NCBI RefSeq assembly: GCF_014636295.1
Contig: NZ_BMEC01000004.1
Location: 209,926 to 273,925 of the forward strand
Source of the DNA: Marivirga lumbricoides
GTDB taxonomy: Bacteria > Bacteroidota > Bacteroidia > Cytophagales > Cyclobacteriaceae
DNA: 64,000 nucleotides
Reading direction: 5' to 3'
Positions 38,092 to 47,123 of this stretch are shown in pieces. Within the stretch, counting starts at the first letter, position 1. Each line of letters starts with the position of its first letter. The notes beneath the pieces are model-generated. The model saw only the letters and a list, made by a program, of their open reading frames with translations. It made no database searches and had not been told where the DNA came from. Both the position numbers and the translations under genes were made by a program.

Positions 38092-39427
38092 TGTTTATTA
38101 AAATACGCTTATTATCATAAAAAAGATATGCCATGCAGACAAGAGCTGCTGAGACATCTGCAATTGGAAAGGCTATCCATAGTCCTTTCAATCCAATAAA
38201 ATTTGGTAAAATAAGTAAAAGAGGAATCAGGAAAAAGCCTTGTTTGGTTAAGGTAAGGAGTAGAGCAGGAATAGATTTACCAATTGCCTGATAATAAGCA
38301 GAACTAATTAACTGTAATGCGATAAGTGGTGTGGCTAAAAAGGTAATTCGCAATGCTGGAACAGTTTCTTTAATCAATTCAGGATCGGAAGAAAAAATTC
38401 TAATTATTTGAGGGGTAAAAATCATGATCAACGCAAAAATACAAGAGGAAATAATAGTGCCTGAAAGCATTGAATTTTTCATGGTTAATTTTACTCTTCT
38501 CCATGCTTTTGCACCATAATTGTAGCCCACAATAGGCATAGAGCCCTGTGTAATTCCTAAAGCAGGAACATTTACCACCATCATCATCCTGTTGATTATT
38601 CCATATACTGCAATACTTGACTCTCCACCATACTTGTAAAGAGAATTATTTAATACTAAGTAAAGCAAACTTACCACTCCTTGCCTGGCAAAAGTCACAG
38701 AACCAATAGAAAAGATTTCTCCTGTAATTTTCCAATTCGGAATGAAATCACTTGCCTTGAGCTTAATACCTGTTTTACCCTGAATAAAAAAAACAGCCAC
38801 ATAACTAGCGCTTCCCAGATAGGAGAGGGTGGTGGCCCACGCAGCTCCTTTTATACCCATATCGAAAGTAATGATAAAGAGTGGGTCTAGTATGATATTC
38901 ACCACCGCAGGTACTATCATCACATACATGGCTACTCTGGGATAGCCGACTGCTCTGATAATACTGTTGGACATCATTGTATAAGCCAAAACAGGAATTC
39001 CTAAAAGAATTATACTGAAATAATCTACTGTTGGCTTTAATATATCTCCTTTTGCGCCAAAAGCTGATAGTAAGGGTTCTATGAAAACATAACCCAATAT
39101 ACAAAATGTAACACCTAAAAATAAAGTGAGAGAAAGTTGATTCCCTAATGTTTTGCCTGCCTTTTCAGGTGTTTTAGCGCCTAAAGCACGAGAAATGATG
39201 GAGGCACCACCTATACCTATCCCCATTCCTATGGACGAGATGAGAAAAGTAATAGGAAGTACCACAGTAATGGCAGCTATACCCAATGAACCAACAAAGT
39301 TCCCAACAAAAATGGTATCAACTATGCCATATACAGATAAAACCAAAATACCAATGGAGGCAGGTATAGCTTGTTTTCTTAATAATAAATTGATTGGCTT
39401 ATTACCAAATTCGTCAGATGTGCTCAT
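38084..39427 (-). CDS. MATE-family multidrug efflux transporter
   Basis: 447 aa with 12 predicted TM helices. MATE signatures include SIGILVLSVYGIVDTIFVG near the start, GASIISRALGAKTPEKA in the first half and the corresponding GSMPIVGYNYGAK in the second half. It is an inner-membrane exporter driven by an ion gradient. It ends inside dispersed repeat copy 2. The gene at 39466 lies 38 nt upstream. Confidence 0.93.
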   Translation of the reverse strand: MSTSDEFGNKPINLLLRKQAIPASIGILVLSVYGIVDTIFVGNFVGSLGIAAITVVLPITFLISSIGMGIGIGGASIISRALGAKTPEKAGKTLGNQLSLTLFLGVTFCILGYVFIEPLLSAFGAKGDILKPTVDYFSIILLGIPVLAYTMMSNSIIRAVGYPRVAMYVMIVPAVVNIILDPLFIITFDMGIKGAAWATTLSYLGSASYVAVFFIQGKTGIKLKASDFIPNWKITGEIFSIGSVTFARQGVVSLLYLVLNNSLYKYGGESSIAVYGIINRMMMVVNVPALGITQGSMPIVGYNYGAKAWRRVKLTMKNSMLSGTIISSCIFALIMIFTPQIIRIFSSDPELIKETVPALRITFLATPLIALQLISSAYYQAIGKSIPALLLTLTKQGFFLIPLLLILPNFIGLKGLWIAFPIADVSAALVCMAYLFYDNKRILINRA

Positions 39428-39465
39428 TAAGTATTTGTAAAAACAACTAGTGTAACGCCAGCCTA

Positions 39466-39885
39466 TCAGATAAGTTCTTTGCTGCTATTATAAAAGCTTA
39501 GCAAGAATACAATTGACCATAAGATGGTTCGAAGCCAGTTTACCTGAACCAATTTTATGATGTTCTCGGATAAGTCTTTTCCCACTGCTATTTGGTTGTG
39601 CAGAGGAACTGCTTGTAAAAACGTTGAAAACCAGATGATTAATATAAGTATAAGCTGTATAGAATTAACCCAGTTGAATTCATGATAGGTTAAATAACAT
39701 GAGCTAAATAGTTGAGTAGCCATTAAAGGAAGTACTATGAAGGTGATCAGGTGAGTATATTTTTCATGCCAAATAAGAAGTTCTGATGATGAATAATAAC
39801 TAAATGAGGGGTAAACAATTGTTTGGATTATCCATATTAATATGAGAAGCCCAAAATCACTTAATAGCTTTATAAGTTGAATCAT
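39466..39885 (-). CDS. Four-TM hypothetical membrane protein
   Basis: 139 aa with four hydrophobic helices. The pattern QTIVYPSFSYYSSSELLIWH in the first loop and PLHNQIAVGKD in the third resembles small DUF1772-like or DUF4149-like proteins, but I cannot assign it firmly. It may be cotranscribed with the downstream MATE gene. Confidence 0.62.
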   Translation of the reverse strand: MIQLIKLLSDFGLLILIWIIQTIVYPSFSYYSSSELLIWHEKYTHLITFIVLPLMATQLFSSCYLTYHEFNWVNSIQLILILIIWFSTFLQAVPLHNQIAVGKDLSENIIKLVQVNWLRTILWSIVFLLSFYNSSKELI

Positions 39886-39937
39886 GTTTTTAAATTAAAA
39901 TTGATTAACATTATTTCTTTTCAGGTGTTTAAAAAAG

Positions 39938-40762
39938 ATGACAAAAAACAGGTTGTATTCGGAAACTTATATGGTTGGGCCTCATAGTGAATGGATTGTG
40001 TTTTTGCATGGGGCAGGAGGAAGCACAGCTACATGGAAATATCAGGTAGAACAGTTTAAAGGTAATTATAATCTACTATTAATTGACCTTAGGGATCATG
40101 GTCAGTCCAAACAAATAGAACCGTCACATACTAATTATACTTTCGATGTGATTACGGAGGATGTGATGGACGTATTGCAAATGCATTATATCAAAAAAGC
40201 GCATTTTATTACGCTATCATTTGGCAGCGTTTTATTACAGGATTTAAGTATAAAATATCCTTCGTTAGTGGCCTCTGCAATATTTGCCGGAGGCATCTTT
40301 AAAGCAAATGTATGGATAAAATCGTTTGTGCAAATGGCAAGGTTTTTAAATGTGGTTTTGCCTTACAGCTGGATGTACAATATATTTTCATATCTCTTAA
40401 TGCCAAAGAAGAGACATCAGCGATCGAGGAAGATTTATAAAATACAAGCACAAAAGCTTACAGCACAAGAGTATATGAAGTGGGTAGGTCTTTATGGAGA
40501 ATTTTTTGCTTTGCTAAATAGGTTTTTCTATCAAAAAATTAGTTTTCCGGGTTTAGTAATCATGGGTAAGGAAGATTACATTTTTCTAAATGCTGCTCAA
40601 TCTTTTGTTTGCAACCAAAACCATGTGAACATAGTGGTTATTGATCATGCAGGTCATATTTGTAATATTGATAGTCCTGAAGAATTTAATCAGATAGGGT
40701 ATAATTTTATCCGGAAGCATTCTTATTTATCAGCTGATTTCCCCACCATTAATGCCCAATAA
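39938..40762 (+). CDS. Alpha/beta hydrolase
   Basis: 274 aa. It has the oxyanion segment FLHGAGGSTATWKYQ, the strand LLLIDLRDHGQSK and the nucleophile elbow TLSFGSVLL, in which the usual first Gly is Thr. The late His is in DHAGHICNIDSP. It is a general hydrolase of unknown substrate. Its 3' end overlaps the convergent DoxX-like gene by 40 nt. Confidence 0.88.
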   Translation: MTKNRLYSETYMVGPHSEWIVFLHGAGGSTATWKYQVEQFKGNYNLLLIDLRDHGQSKQIEPSHTNYTFDVITEDVMDVLQMHYIKKAHFITLSFGSVLLQDLSIKYPSLVASAIFAGGIFKANVWIKSFVQMARFLNVVLPYSWMYNIFSYLLMPKKRHQRSRKIYKIQAQKLTAQEYMKWVGLYGEFFALLNRFFYQKISFPGLVIMGKEDYIFLNAAQSFVCNQNHVNIVVIDHAGHICNIDSPEEFNQIGYNFIRKHSYLSADFPTINAQ

Positions 40763-41136
40763 ATAAGCAGTGGATGTATAACTAATAATCGTGCCCACCC
40801 AATCCATTCAGCCACACATAATCCACTTTGAATGCAGGAACCTTCCTGTATAAAATATATGTGGGAAGGAATAAAAGCAACCAGCATTAGGATGAGCAGA
40901 TAGGCAGTTACTTTTCTTATTGCCCGAAAATGAATTGCTATAGCTAAAATTATTTCTGCAATACCACTTATAATATTAATTGTTGGATGATAGGGTAAAT
41001 AATCAGGTATTAAAGGAAGATAGAAAGATGGGTTGATGAAATGATTAACACCTGCTGCTAAATAAAAGAAAAAAAGAATATAAACCGAACACTTACTTTT
41101 AAGCAATCTGGTAAGTTTTAAATTGATGTGCTTCAT
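40723..41136 (-). CDS. DoxX-like small membrane protein
   Basis: 137 aa, four TM helices. The segments YLAAGVNHFINPSFYLPLIPDYLP and SGIAEIILAIAIHF match DoxX/DoxX-like membrane proteins. Family members are of uncertain function, sometimes tied to redox or quinone processes. The last 40 nt overlap the end of the convergent hydrolase gene. Confidence 0.8.
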   Translation of the reverse strand: MKHINLKLTRLLKSKCSVYILFFFYLAAGVNHFINPSFYLPLIPDYLPYHPTINIISGIAEIILAIAIHFRAIRKVTAYLLILMLVAFIPSHIYFIQEGSCIQSGLCVAEWIGWARLLVIHPLLIYWALMVGKSADK

Positions 41137-41550
41137 AAGTCAGGGCAGAGCTGTTTTCTCACCATTTCAGGAGAATGGTTTTATTTGAATCAAAATTAAA
41201 GGTAATTATATGTTTTTTTTACCTTTGTTTCGTTAAACTTGCATTTGTCAGGAACTAATACTGATATTTTAGCGATAAAATTTATTGACTTTAATAATTA
41301 GGGTTATTTATATCAATATTAAATGAAAAGCTACGTTTGCTAAAATTGGCTATTCAGAACTTATGCGAGTGTATTATAGGCGGGTAGTCGATATAAACAC
41401 TTTTTTAAGATTGATGGTCAAATTGAAATTCAAAGAACAACTAAAAACTAAATATACATTCATGAAATGAGTATAATCGATAGTCACCACCTGAGGGTGA
41501 ATATTAATTTTGCGAATTACATGCCATAACTAAAGAACAAATATAGACAC
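41137..41550. other. 414-bp divergent intergenic region
   Basis: AT-rich spacer. The only regulatory-looking element is TAATTTTG (41505-41512), a -7-type match 39 nt before the next ATG, without a clear -33 partner. No gene or stable hairpin is evident. Confidence 0.45.
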
Positions 41551-42156
41551 ATGAATAAAATGAAAAGATTAGCTATTATTTTTTCAGGAGCTTTTTTCCT
41601 GTCATCGTTTTCTTTGCTTGCACAATCTGAAGCAGAGGCACAGGAAAGTAATTTAAAAAGCGATTATAGAGGGCTAATAGAGAATAGTGAGACTTTTAAA
41701 CAATATAAGGTTATTCCTATTGCTGAATTGAACAGTTTTGAAGGTAAACTTTCTGACACTTTGAGCAGGTATCAGAATGAAATTGCCGTAGCTGAAAATG
41801 AAGAAAGAGCGGCAAAGAAAACAGCAGATAGCTTGAGAAGTGAAGTTCAGGAGTTAACAACTAATCTGGAGGAAACTCAAAAGTTGGTGGATGGGATTTT
41901 TTTCCTGGGTATCCCTATGACTAAGTCAGGTTATAATGCACTTGTTTGGTCAATAGTAGCAATATTGGTGATAGCTCTAGGTGTGGTTTATTACTTATTT
42001 TACAATAGCCATAAAGTTACCAGGCAGACAAAGATTGATAAAGCAAGGGTTGATAATGAGTTGGAAGAACTAAGAAAAACCTCACATGAGAAACAAGTGA
42101 AGATAAAAAGAGAGTTACAAACAGCCTTAAATAAGCTGGAAGAGCATAATAGATAA
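41551..42156 (+). CDS. Single-TM coiled-coil envelope protein
   Basis: 201 aa. A cleavable or anchoring signal (residues 5-26, ending LLAQ) is followed by a soluble region with a heptad-rich coiled coil (about 65-115), a TM helix (VWSIVAILVIALGVVYYLF) at about 135-155 and a charged C-terminal coil. Proteins like this in Bacteroidota are sometimes mislabelled as tRNA methyltransferase; no enzyme motif is present. A strong terminator follows. Function unknown. Confidence 0.72.
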   Translation: MNKMKRLAIIFSGAFFLSSFSLLAQSEAEAQESNLKSDYRGLIENSETFKQYKVIPIAELNSFEGKLSDTLSRYQNEIAVAENEERAAKKTADSLRSEVQELTTNLEETQKLVDGIFFLGIPMTKSGYNALVWSIVAILVIALGVVYYLFYNSHKVTRQTKIDKARVDNELEELRKTSHEKQVKIKRELQTALNKLEEHNR

Positions 42157-42181
42157 TTTTTAAAATTTATTTTTAGGAATA

Positions 42182-42219
42182 AAAAAGCCAGATAATTTAT
42201 TAAAATATCTGGCTTTTTT
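42182..42219. terminator. Bidirectional terminator
   Basis: AAAAGCCAGATA pairs with TATCTGGCTTTT around an A/T loop, with A- and T-runs on both sides. It can serve the gene ending at 42156 and the minus mini-ORF ending at 42222. Confidence 0.88.
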
Positions 42220-42221
42220 TA

Positions 42222-42290
42222 TTATATAAATGTGACAATTATTAGTGTAGCAACAAGAATTCCGATGATTATTAAAAAATTTCTTTTCAT
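42222..42290 (-). CDS. Candidate 22-aa TM micropeptide
   Basis: ATG at 42290 opens MKRNFLIIIGILVATLIIV and ends three residues later. It is a pure TM helix with an MKR start, and the terminator begins right after its stop. Small size means chance cannot be ruled out. Confidence 0.35.
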   Translation of the reverse strand: MKRNFLIIIGILVATLIIVTFI

Positions 42291-42369
42291 AGCTAAAAGT
42301 GGTTAAAGTTGATACTCAAAGTTAAGAAATTTTGTTTAATAAATCACAACAATAGTTAAACAGTTTTTT

Positions 42370-42750
42370 TTAATATTCTGATCTTTTTTCAGGTGCATAC
42401 TTTACAAAAATATTTATATAGGCACTTCTGGAAAGGCGAAAGGTAATTGGGATAAGTAAAATGGAGGCAGAAATGGATAAAGTTAAAATGAGCCAAAGCT
42501 TTGCTATGCCCAAAATGTTAAGGGCTGTAAAAACAGTAATAATCAAAGCTACCTGCATAGCATAACTGATATACATAGCCCCATCGAAAAAAGATGGCTC
42601 CGACATGTATCGTAGTCCACAATGACTACAATGCTTAGGCATTTTCTGAAACTTTTTTAAATTATATGCTGGCGATTCAAAGAGATCTCCCTCGTGACAT
42701 CGGGGGCATTTAAATTTAAAAATACTATATAACTTATTTCCTTTTTTCAA
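42370..42750 (-). CDS. DUF983 family protein
   Basis: 126 aa. Two CxxC pairs (CPRCHEGDLF, CSHCGLRY) form a zinc ribbon, followed by FFDGAMYISYAMQ and two TM helices. This is the DUF983 family, common in Bacteroidota and alphaproteobacteria, of unknown function. It follows the IF2N-like gene by 14 nt. Confidence 0.93.
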   Translation of the reverse strand: MKKGNKLYSIFKFKCPRCHEGDLFESPAYNLKKFQKMPKHCSHCGLRYMSEPSFFDGAMYISYAMQVALIITVFTALNILGIAKLWLILTLSISASILLIPITFRLSRSAYINIFVKYAPEKRSEY

Positions 42751-42764
42751 TTTGTTTTATGTTT

Positions 42765-43805
42765 TTATGTGTTTAGCCACCTCCAAAATTTCCCCAAAAG
42801 TGTGGTAGGCTGAGGTTTAACTTGTTTTTTATTTACTTCTGTATTAGAGGTTCTCGCTTTTTTAGGCTTATTTTTTTTCTGCTTTTCCTGGGTAGGTTTC
42901 AGTATTTTTTCTTTGTAGTAAGCCTCTTTTTTCTTTTTTCTAAGCCTTTCGGCTTCTTCCTGCTTTCTGGCTTCTCTCTTTTTTTCTCTTTCTCTTATCT
43001 GTTGAGGAGTAAGTTCTCGCTTTTTCCCTCTTGAGTTATCTTTCAGCCTTCTGTGAGCTTTCTTTTTATTAATATTTGATGACTTGTCCTTTTCGGCAGA
43101 GTGTTTTTGCTTTTCCTCTTTGGGTTTAGGCTCAGGTAAATCAATTTTACCCAGCACGTTTAATCCCTTTAATGATATTTTAGGAGCCTTTATTACTATG
43201 TCCTCTTCAGTAGAACTAGTGGTTTCAGAGTCTAAAATGTCAGCAACAGTTTTATACCTTTTAGAAGAGGGCTGTACTTCTGAGGTCAACTCATCAATTT
43301 TTTCCTTATCATTTTCATCAACTTTTCCTTCAACATGAATGTGTGCTACATCCATGTTGTTTTCTTCTGCAGGTTTATTGTCTTCCTGAGTTTCAGCAGG
43401 CTCAAATGATGAATCTTTGCTATTACTGTTTTTATCTTCTGAATGAAGCTCTGAGTGCTCTTGTGTTACAACTGATTGATCTTTCGGTAAAACTTTTTCA
43501 ACTGATTCATTTGATTCATTTGATTCATTACTTTTTAAAGCTACGTAATCTTTCCCGTTATTTGTTTCATCGTGAGTGGTTGGCTCAACTTCAGCTTTGC
43601 CTTTATTGTCTATGTCAGCGTTTTTTTTGGCAGCTTCTTTTTCTTCAACAGGTTTAGTATCAAAATAATCAAAAAGAAGTGAAACAGACTCTTCATCCAG
43701 TTTAGTATTTGAATCTTTCTCTACTTCAATTCCTTTTTTACTTAAGAAAGCAATAATATCATCAGTAGTAATTGATAAATTTCTTGCTGCTTGGGCTAAT
43801 CTCAT
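42765..43805 (-). CDS. Charged low-complexity protein with IF2N-like N-terminus
   Basis: 346 aa. The first ~45 residues (MRLAQAARNLSITTDDIIAF, SKKGIEVEKDSNTKLDEE) match the N-terminal helical domain of translation initiation factor IF-2. The middle is acidic and Ser/Glu-rich with a short SNE repeat. Residues about 225-330 are lysine/arginine-rich (KREARKQEEAERLRKKKKEA). No GTPase domain follows, so it is not IF-2. A nucleic-acid or ribosome-associated role is inferred from the IF2N module and the basic tail. It leads a two-gene operon with DUF983. Confidence 0.75.
   Translation of the reverse strand: MRLAQAARNLSITTDDIIAFLSKKGIEVEKDSNTKLDEESVSLLFDYFDTKPVEEKEAAKKNADIDNKGKAEVEPTTHDETNNGKDYVALKSNESNESNESVEKVLPKDQSVVTQEHSELHSEDKNSNSKDSSFEPAETQEDNKPAEENNMDVAHIHVEGKVDENDKEKIDELTSEVQPSSKRYKTVADILDSETTSSTEEDIVIKAPKISLKGLNVLGKIDLPEPKPKEEKQKHSAEKDKSSNINKKKAHRRLKDNSRGKKRELTPQQIREREKKREARKQEEAERLRKKKKEAYYKEKILKPTQEKQKKNKPKKARTSNTEVNKKQVKPQPTTLLGKFWRWLNT
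43504..43529 (-). repeat. Short in-frame tandem repeat (9 bp)
   Basis: GATTCATTT is repeated almost three times, encoding the SNE tripeptide in the acidic part of the IF2N-like protein. Copy-number change would keep the frame. Confidence 0.8.
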
Positions 43806-43834
43806 GGTTTGGTAGGCTATAAATTAATTCAGTA

Positions 43835-43870
43835 AAAAACAAAGGGAGTATCTTCTGTTAACCCCCTTTG
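43835..43870 (-). terminator. Intrinsic terminator after isocitrate dehydrogenase
   Basis: CAAAGGGAG (from 43840) pairs with the complementary CCCCCTTTG (ending 43870). On the minus strand a T-run follows. It lies 8 nt after the stop of the gene at 43878. Confidence 0.8.
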
Positions 43871-43877
43871 TAAGTGT

Positions 43878-45368
43878 TTATTCTCCCTGGCCTAATGAAA
43901 AGCCTATTTTTCCGTCAAAAGTATATAGGTTCTCTGTTTTTATCACATCAAAGCCACTTTTAACCAGTTGGGACTGAATATCTATTACTTCTTGTGCAGT
44001 AATATTTTTATATTCATACTGCCCATTTACTTTTTCAGCAGATTTCGAAATAAATCTTAACCTCCAGTGGTCAGTACAGAAAGTAGATTTCATACCTCCC
44101 GGATATACTTTTACACCACGGTTGGTAATCATTTTAAGTTTTAAAACTTCTTTTGAAGCATCAACCAGGCTGTTTCCTAAAGCTTCTGCATCTCTGTTTT
44201 TATCATCAATAAACACATCCACGCCCACTAATTCTTTTTTTCGTGGAGCATGCTCAGTATCTTTAATAACAATTCTGGTATCGTCACTATTGAACTCTAT
44301 TTTAGCGAAGTGCTCAGGATTTTGACCTAATCTTTCAATTACCGCATCAGCAAATTCGCTGGTGTTAAGCTTTTTCTTGCTGATTGAGTCATTATAAATA
44401 TCGCCCGTGTGCATTCCGTCTTCTATGGTTCTCAACCATGCATTTTGAATGTAGGCAGCTTTTTCAGCTTCACCGAAATACTGGAGCATTTGAATAGCAC
44501 CATGTAATAAACCTGAAGGGTTAGCAATTCCTTTACCTGCAATATCAGGAGCGGAACCATGAATGGCTTCAAACATAGCATATTCCTGACCAATATTTGA
44601 AGAACCTGCCAGGCCTACAGAACCCGAAATTTCTGCAGTAATGTCTGAAACAATATCACCATATAAGTTTGACGTTACTAATACATCATAATCCTGAGGC
44701 CTGTTAGCTATTCTTGCAGAAGCTATATCAATAATCTGGCTTTCGGCTTCAATATCAGGGTACTCTTTAGATATTTCTTTAAAAATACTATGGAACAATC
44801 CATCAGTAATTTTCATAATATTATCCTTCACTAAGCAAGTAACCTTTTTGCGGTTAAACTTTCTAGCATACTCAAAAGCGTATCTAACGATTTTTTCAGT
44901 ACCAGGTCTGGATATTAACTTTAAACACTGAGTTACCTCATCAGTCTGCTGATGCTCTATACCTGCATAAAGGTCTTCTTCATTTTCTCTAATCATTACA
45001 ATATCCATCACCTCATGATTGGTTTTAACATATGGGTGATAGGAAACTGCAGGCCTGACATTCGCAAACAAGCCCAATGATTTTCTGATAGTTACATTTA
45101 AACTTTTATAACCTTTTCCCTGAGGCGTGGTAATTGGTGCTTTTAAGATCACCTTTTTTTGATGAATAGCATCCCAAGCATCTTCTGTAATTCCTGAAGT
45201 ATTGCCGGCTAAAAAGGCTTTTTCTCCAATTTCGATGTGTGTAGCATCAATCTGAACATTGGCAGCTTCCAGTATTTTGAGCGTGGCGTCCATTATTTCA
45301 GGACCTATACCATCACCTTTGGCAATTACTATACTCAAAGGTTTTGTAGTACTTGCAGATTCTTTCAT
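43878..45368 (-). CDS. icd: NADP-type isocitrate dehydrogenase with C-terminal extra domain
   Basis: 496 aa, the same length as the Thermus thermophilus enzyme. The catalytic part (1 to about 340) has GDGIGPEI, the substrate loop SLNVTIRKSLGLFANVRP, YDVLVTSNLYGDIVSDI and EAIHGSAPDIAGKG. A C-terminal domain of about 140 residues (VGVDVFIDDKN, MKSTFCTDHWRLRF) is the Thermus-type addition. It oxidises isocitrate to 2-oxoglutarate in the TCA cycle. Cofactor preference is inferred from the subclass, not proven. Confidence 0.93.
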   Translation of the reverse strand: MKESASTTKPLSIVIAKGDGIGPEIMDATLKILEAANVQIDATHIEIGEKAFLAGNTSGITEDAWDAIHQKKVILKAPITTPQGKGYKSLNVTIRKSLGLFANVRPAVSYHPYVKTNHEVMDIVMIRENEEDLYAGIEHQQTDEVTQCLKLISRPGTEKIVRYAFEYARKFNRKKVTCLVKDNIMKITDGLFHSIFKEISKEYPDIEAESQIIDIASARIANRPQDYDVLVTSNLYGDIVSDITAEISGSVGLAGSSNIGQEYAMFEAIHGSAPDIAGKGIANPSGLLHGAIQMLQYFGEAEKAAYIQNAWLRTIEDGMHTGDIYNDSISKKKLNTSEFADAVIERLGQNPEHFAKIEFNSDDTRIVIKDTEHAPRKKELVGVDVFIDDKNRDAEALGNSLVDASKEVLKLKMITNRGVKVYPGGMKSTFCTDHWRLRFISKSAEKVNGQYEYKNITAQEVIDIQSQLVKSGFDVIKTENLYTFDGKIGFSLGQGE

Positions 45369-45745
45369 GTTATATTATTTGTTTTAGTGATCGCAATTCA
45401 TGATGTTAAAACTAAATAAATAGCCTCAACTATCTTTTATAAGCCTAAGCAATTAACATTGGATGAAATTATTAATTAGTGTAACAACATTCAACTATCT
45501 ATCTACGCTTAAATACAGTTTTGGTTCTTCAGTTTACTGGTGCAAAAATACTGTTTAAGGGGTTTGAATCAAAGCTTAAGTTTGAGTATATTATTACAGC
45601 TTAATCGATAAGTTTTGCTTGTATGTAAGGTGATTTGAGGCCTATTTTACATTTGATAGCTTACTTCTTTATTTGATAAGAGATTAGAGGGATTTTAACA
45701 CAAAATTAAATCACATTAAATAAGCTATCACCAGCTAAATTTATA
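45369..45745. other. 377-bp intergenic region
   Basis: AT-rich. I see no ORF with gene-like composition, no tRNA and no strong hairpin. It separates two minus-strand genes and probably contains the icd promoter at its left end. Confidence 0.5.
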
Positions 45746-45979
45746 TTAAACTAATTCCGGCTCATTTTTATCTTTAGGAAGACATACTCCCGGTGGTAAA
45801 TCCAAAACAGGATCGTCCGTTCCATTTGACGAGCCACCACCTCCGCCACCTTCATCGTCATCAGAATTATTATTGTTTCTGAAGACCCAGCGAATAAAAT
45901 AAGATACTAAAAAGGCGGAGCTACATGCTAAAATAATGTAGTCAGGATTTTCGGCAATATATTGGAAGAAAGCTTTCAA
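45746..45979 (-). CDS. Small single-TM protein with acidic, glycine-rich tail
   Basis: 77 aa. One TM helix (IILACSSAFLVSYFIRWVF) is followed by an Asp/Asn tract, six consecutive Gly and the conserved-looking end DDPVLDLPPGVCLPKD. No known domain. It could be a membrane adaptor. It lies alone between icd and the mechanosensitive channel gene. Confidence 0.62.
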   Translation of the reverse strand: MKAFFQYIAENPDYIILACSSAFLVSYFIRWVFRNNNNSDDDEGGGGGGSSNGTDDPVLDLPPGVCLPKDKNEPELV

Positions 45980-46164
45980 GTTATGATTAAAACAATTATG
46001 ATCTCTGATTAATTCAACTTATACTTTTGTTGTACTAAGTACAACCTATGAAGGTTTGAAATAGCAGAAGGTTTTTTTTATTTCAGTAAACAATTTAAGT
46101 AATAGATCGGTATCCATCAATAGTTTTATAAAATAATCCATTATCTAAGTAGATAGGTATATTA

Positions 46165-47058
46165 TTATTTTCCATCAAAATAGATACGTTGGGTAGGATA
46201 TGCTAAACTTATGTCCTCTTCTTGGTTAAATCTTTCCAGAATCTCTTCCCAAATTATATGTTCTGTTCTTCTTCTTTGCTTGGGTAATGATAGATACCTG
46301 ATTGTTAACTGAACGCCACTTTCCTTTACTGAAGTATAAATTATTGGTGTAAGATTGCTATAAAAGATCATGAACTTCTTAGAAGCTTCCACTAGTTTTC
46401 TTTTGGCAGAAAAGCTTAATTCTTCCGCATGCTTATTCACTATTTCATTCAGTATGGATTTAGCTTTTTTCCAATTGCTTTCAAAGGTTATATTAACAGC
46501 TATTTCATTCCATACATGGCTAAACCCCTGGTTATAATTGGCCTGACTTTGGCTAAAAACTTTTCCGTTGGGAATATGGATAATCCTTCCTGTGCTTTGG
46601 TCAGAATCTACCCAATTACCTATTTCATTTATGGTGAATTGAAAAAACCGGATATCTATTACATCTCCTGAATTGTCGTCAATTTCTATTCTGTCGCCTA
46701 CTTCAAAAGGCTTGCGAATCATGATAAACAACCAACCGGCCAGGTTTACAATAGGAACCTGCAAAGCAATGGCTAAACCCGCACTTACAAGTCCTAAAAA
46801 TGTACCTAATGAGTCAATTCTATCTATCCAAATATTAAGGATAATGAGAATCAGGAGGATGTAGTAAGTGTTTTTTATACTGTTTTTCCACAGATATCGA
46901 TGTTTCGCATCGTGAAATCTTTTGAAAACAAACTGCAAAGCAAAATACCTGACCAATAGTAAAATCAAAATTGCTACCAGGCTGTAGAAGATTTTGTGTT
47001 GAATCGCAGGGCTGATTTGCCAATGGGTTTCTATGTATTCTGAAATATCTTTAATCAT
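46165..47058 (-). CDS. MscS-family mechanosensitive ion channel
   Basis: 297 aa. Three TM helices lie at about 25-120, with the pore-lining TM3 in GLVSAGLAIALQVPIVNLAG. Then come the MscS beta domain (RKPFEVGDRIEI, GRIIHIPNGKVFSQSQANY) and a C-terminal alpha/beta domain. The channel releases solutes under hypo-osmotic stress. It is close to the minimal MscS length. Confidence 0.93.
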   Translation of the reverse strand: MIKDISEYIETHWQISPAIQHKIFYSLVAILILLLVRYFALQFVFKRFHDAKHRYLWKNSIKNTYYILLILIILNIWIDRIDSLGTFLGLVSAGLAIALQVPIVNLAGWLFIMIRKPFEVGDRIEIDDNSGDVIDIRFFQFTINEIGNWVDSDQSTGRIIHIPNGKVFSQSQANYNQGFSHVWNEIAVNITFESNWKKAKSILNEIVNKHAEELSFSAKRKLVEASKKFMIFYSNLTPIIYTSVKESGVQLTIRYLSLPKQRRRTEHIIWEEILERFNQEEDISLAYPTQRIYFDGK

Positions 47059-47123
47059 GAGAATTTATCAGGTCAATATAAAGATAACCTTTCATTAAAT
47101 ACTGATTTCCTCTTAGAAAGATG

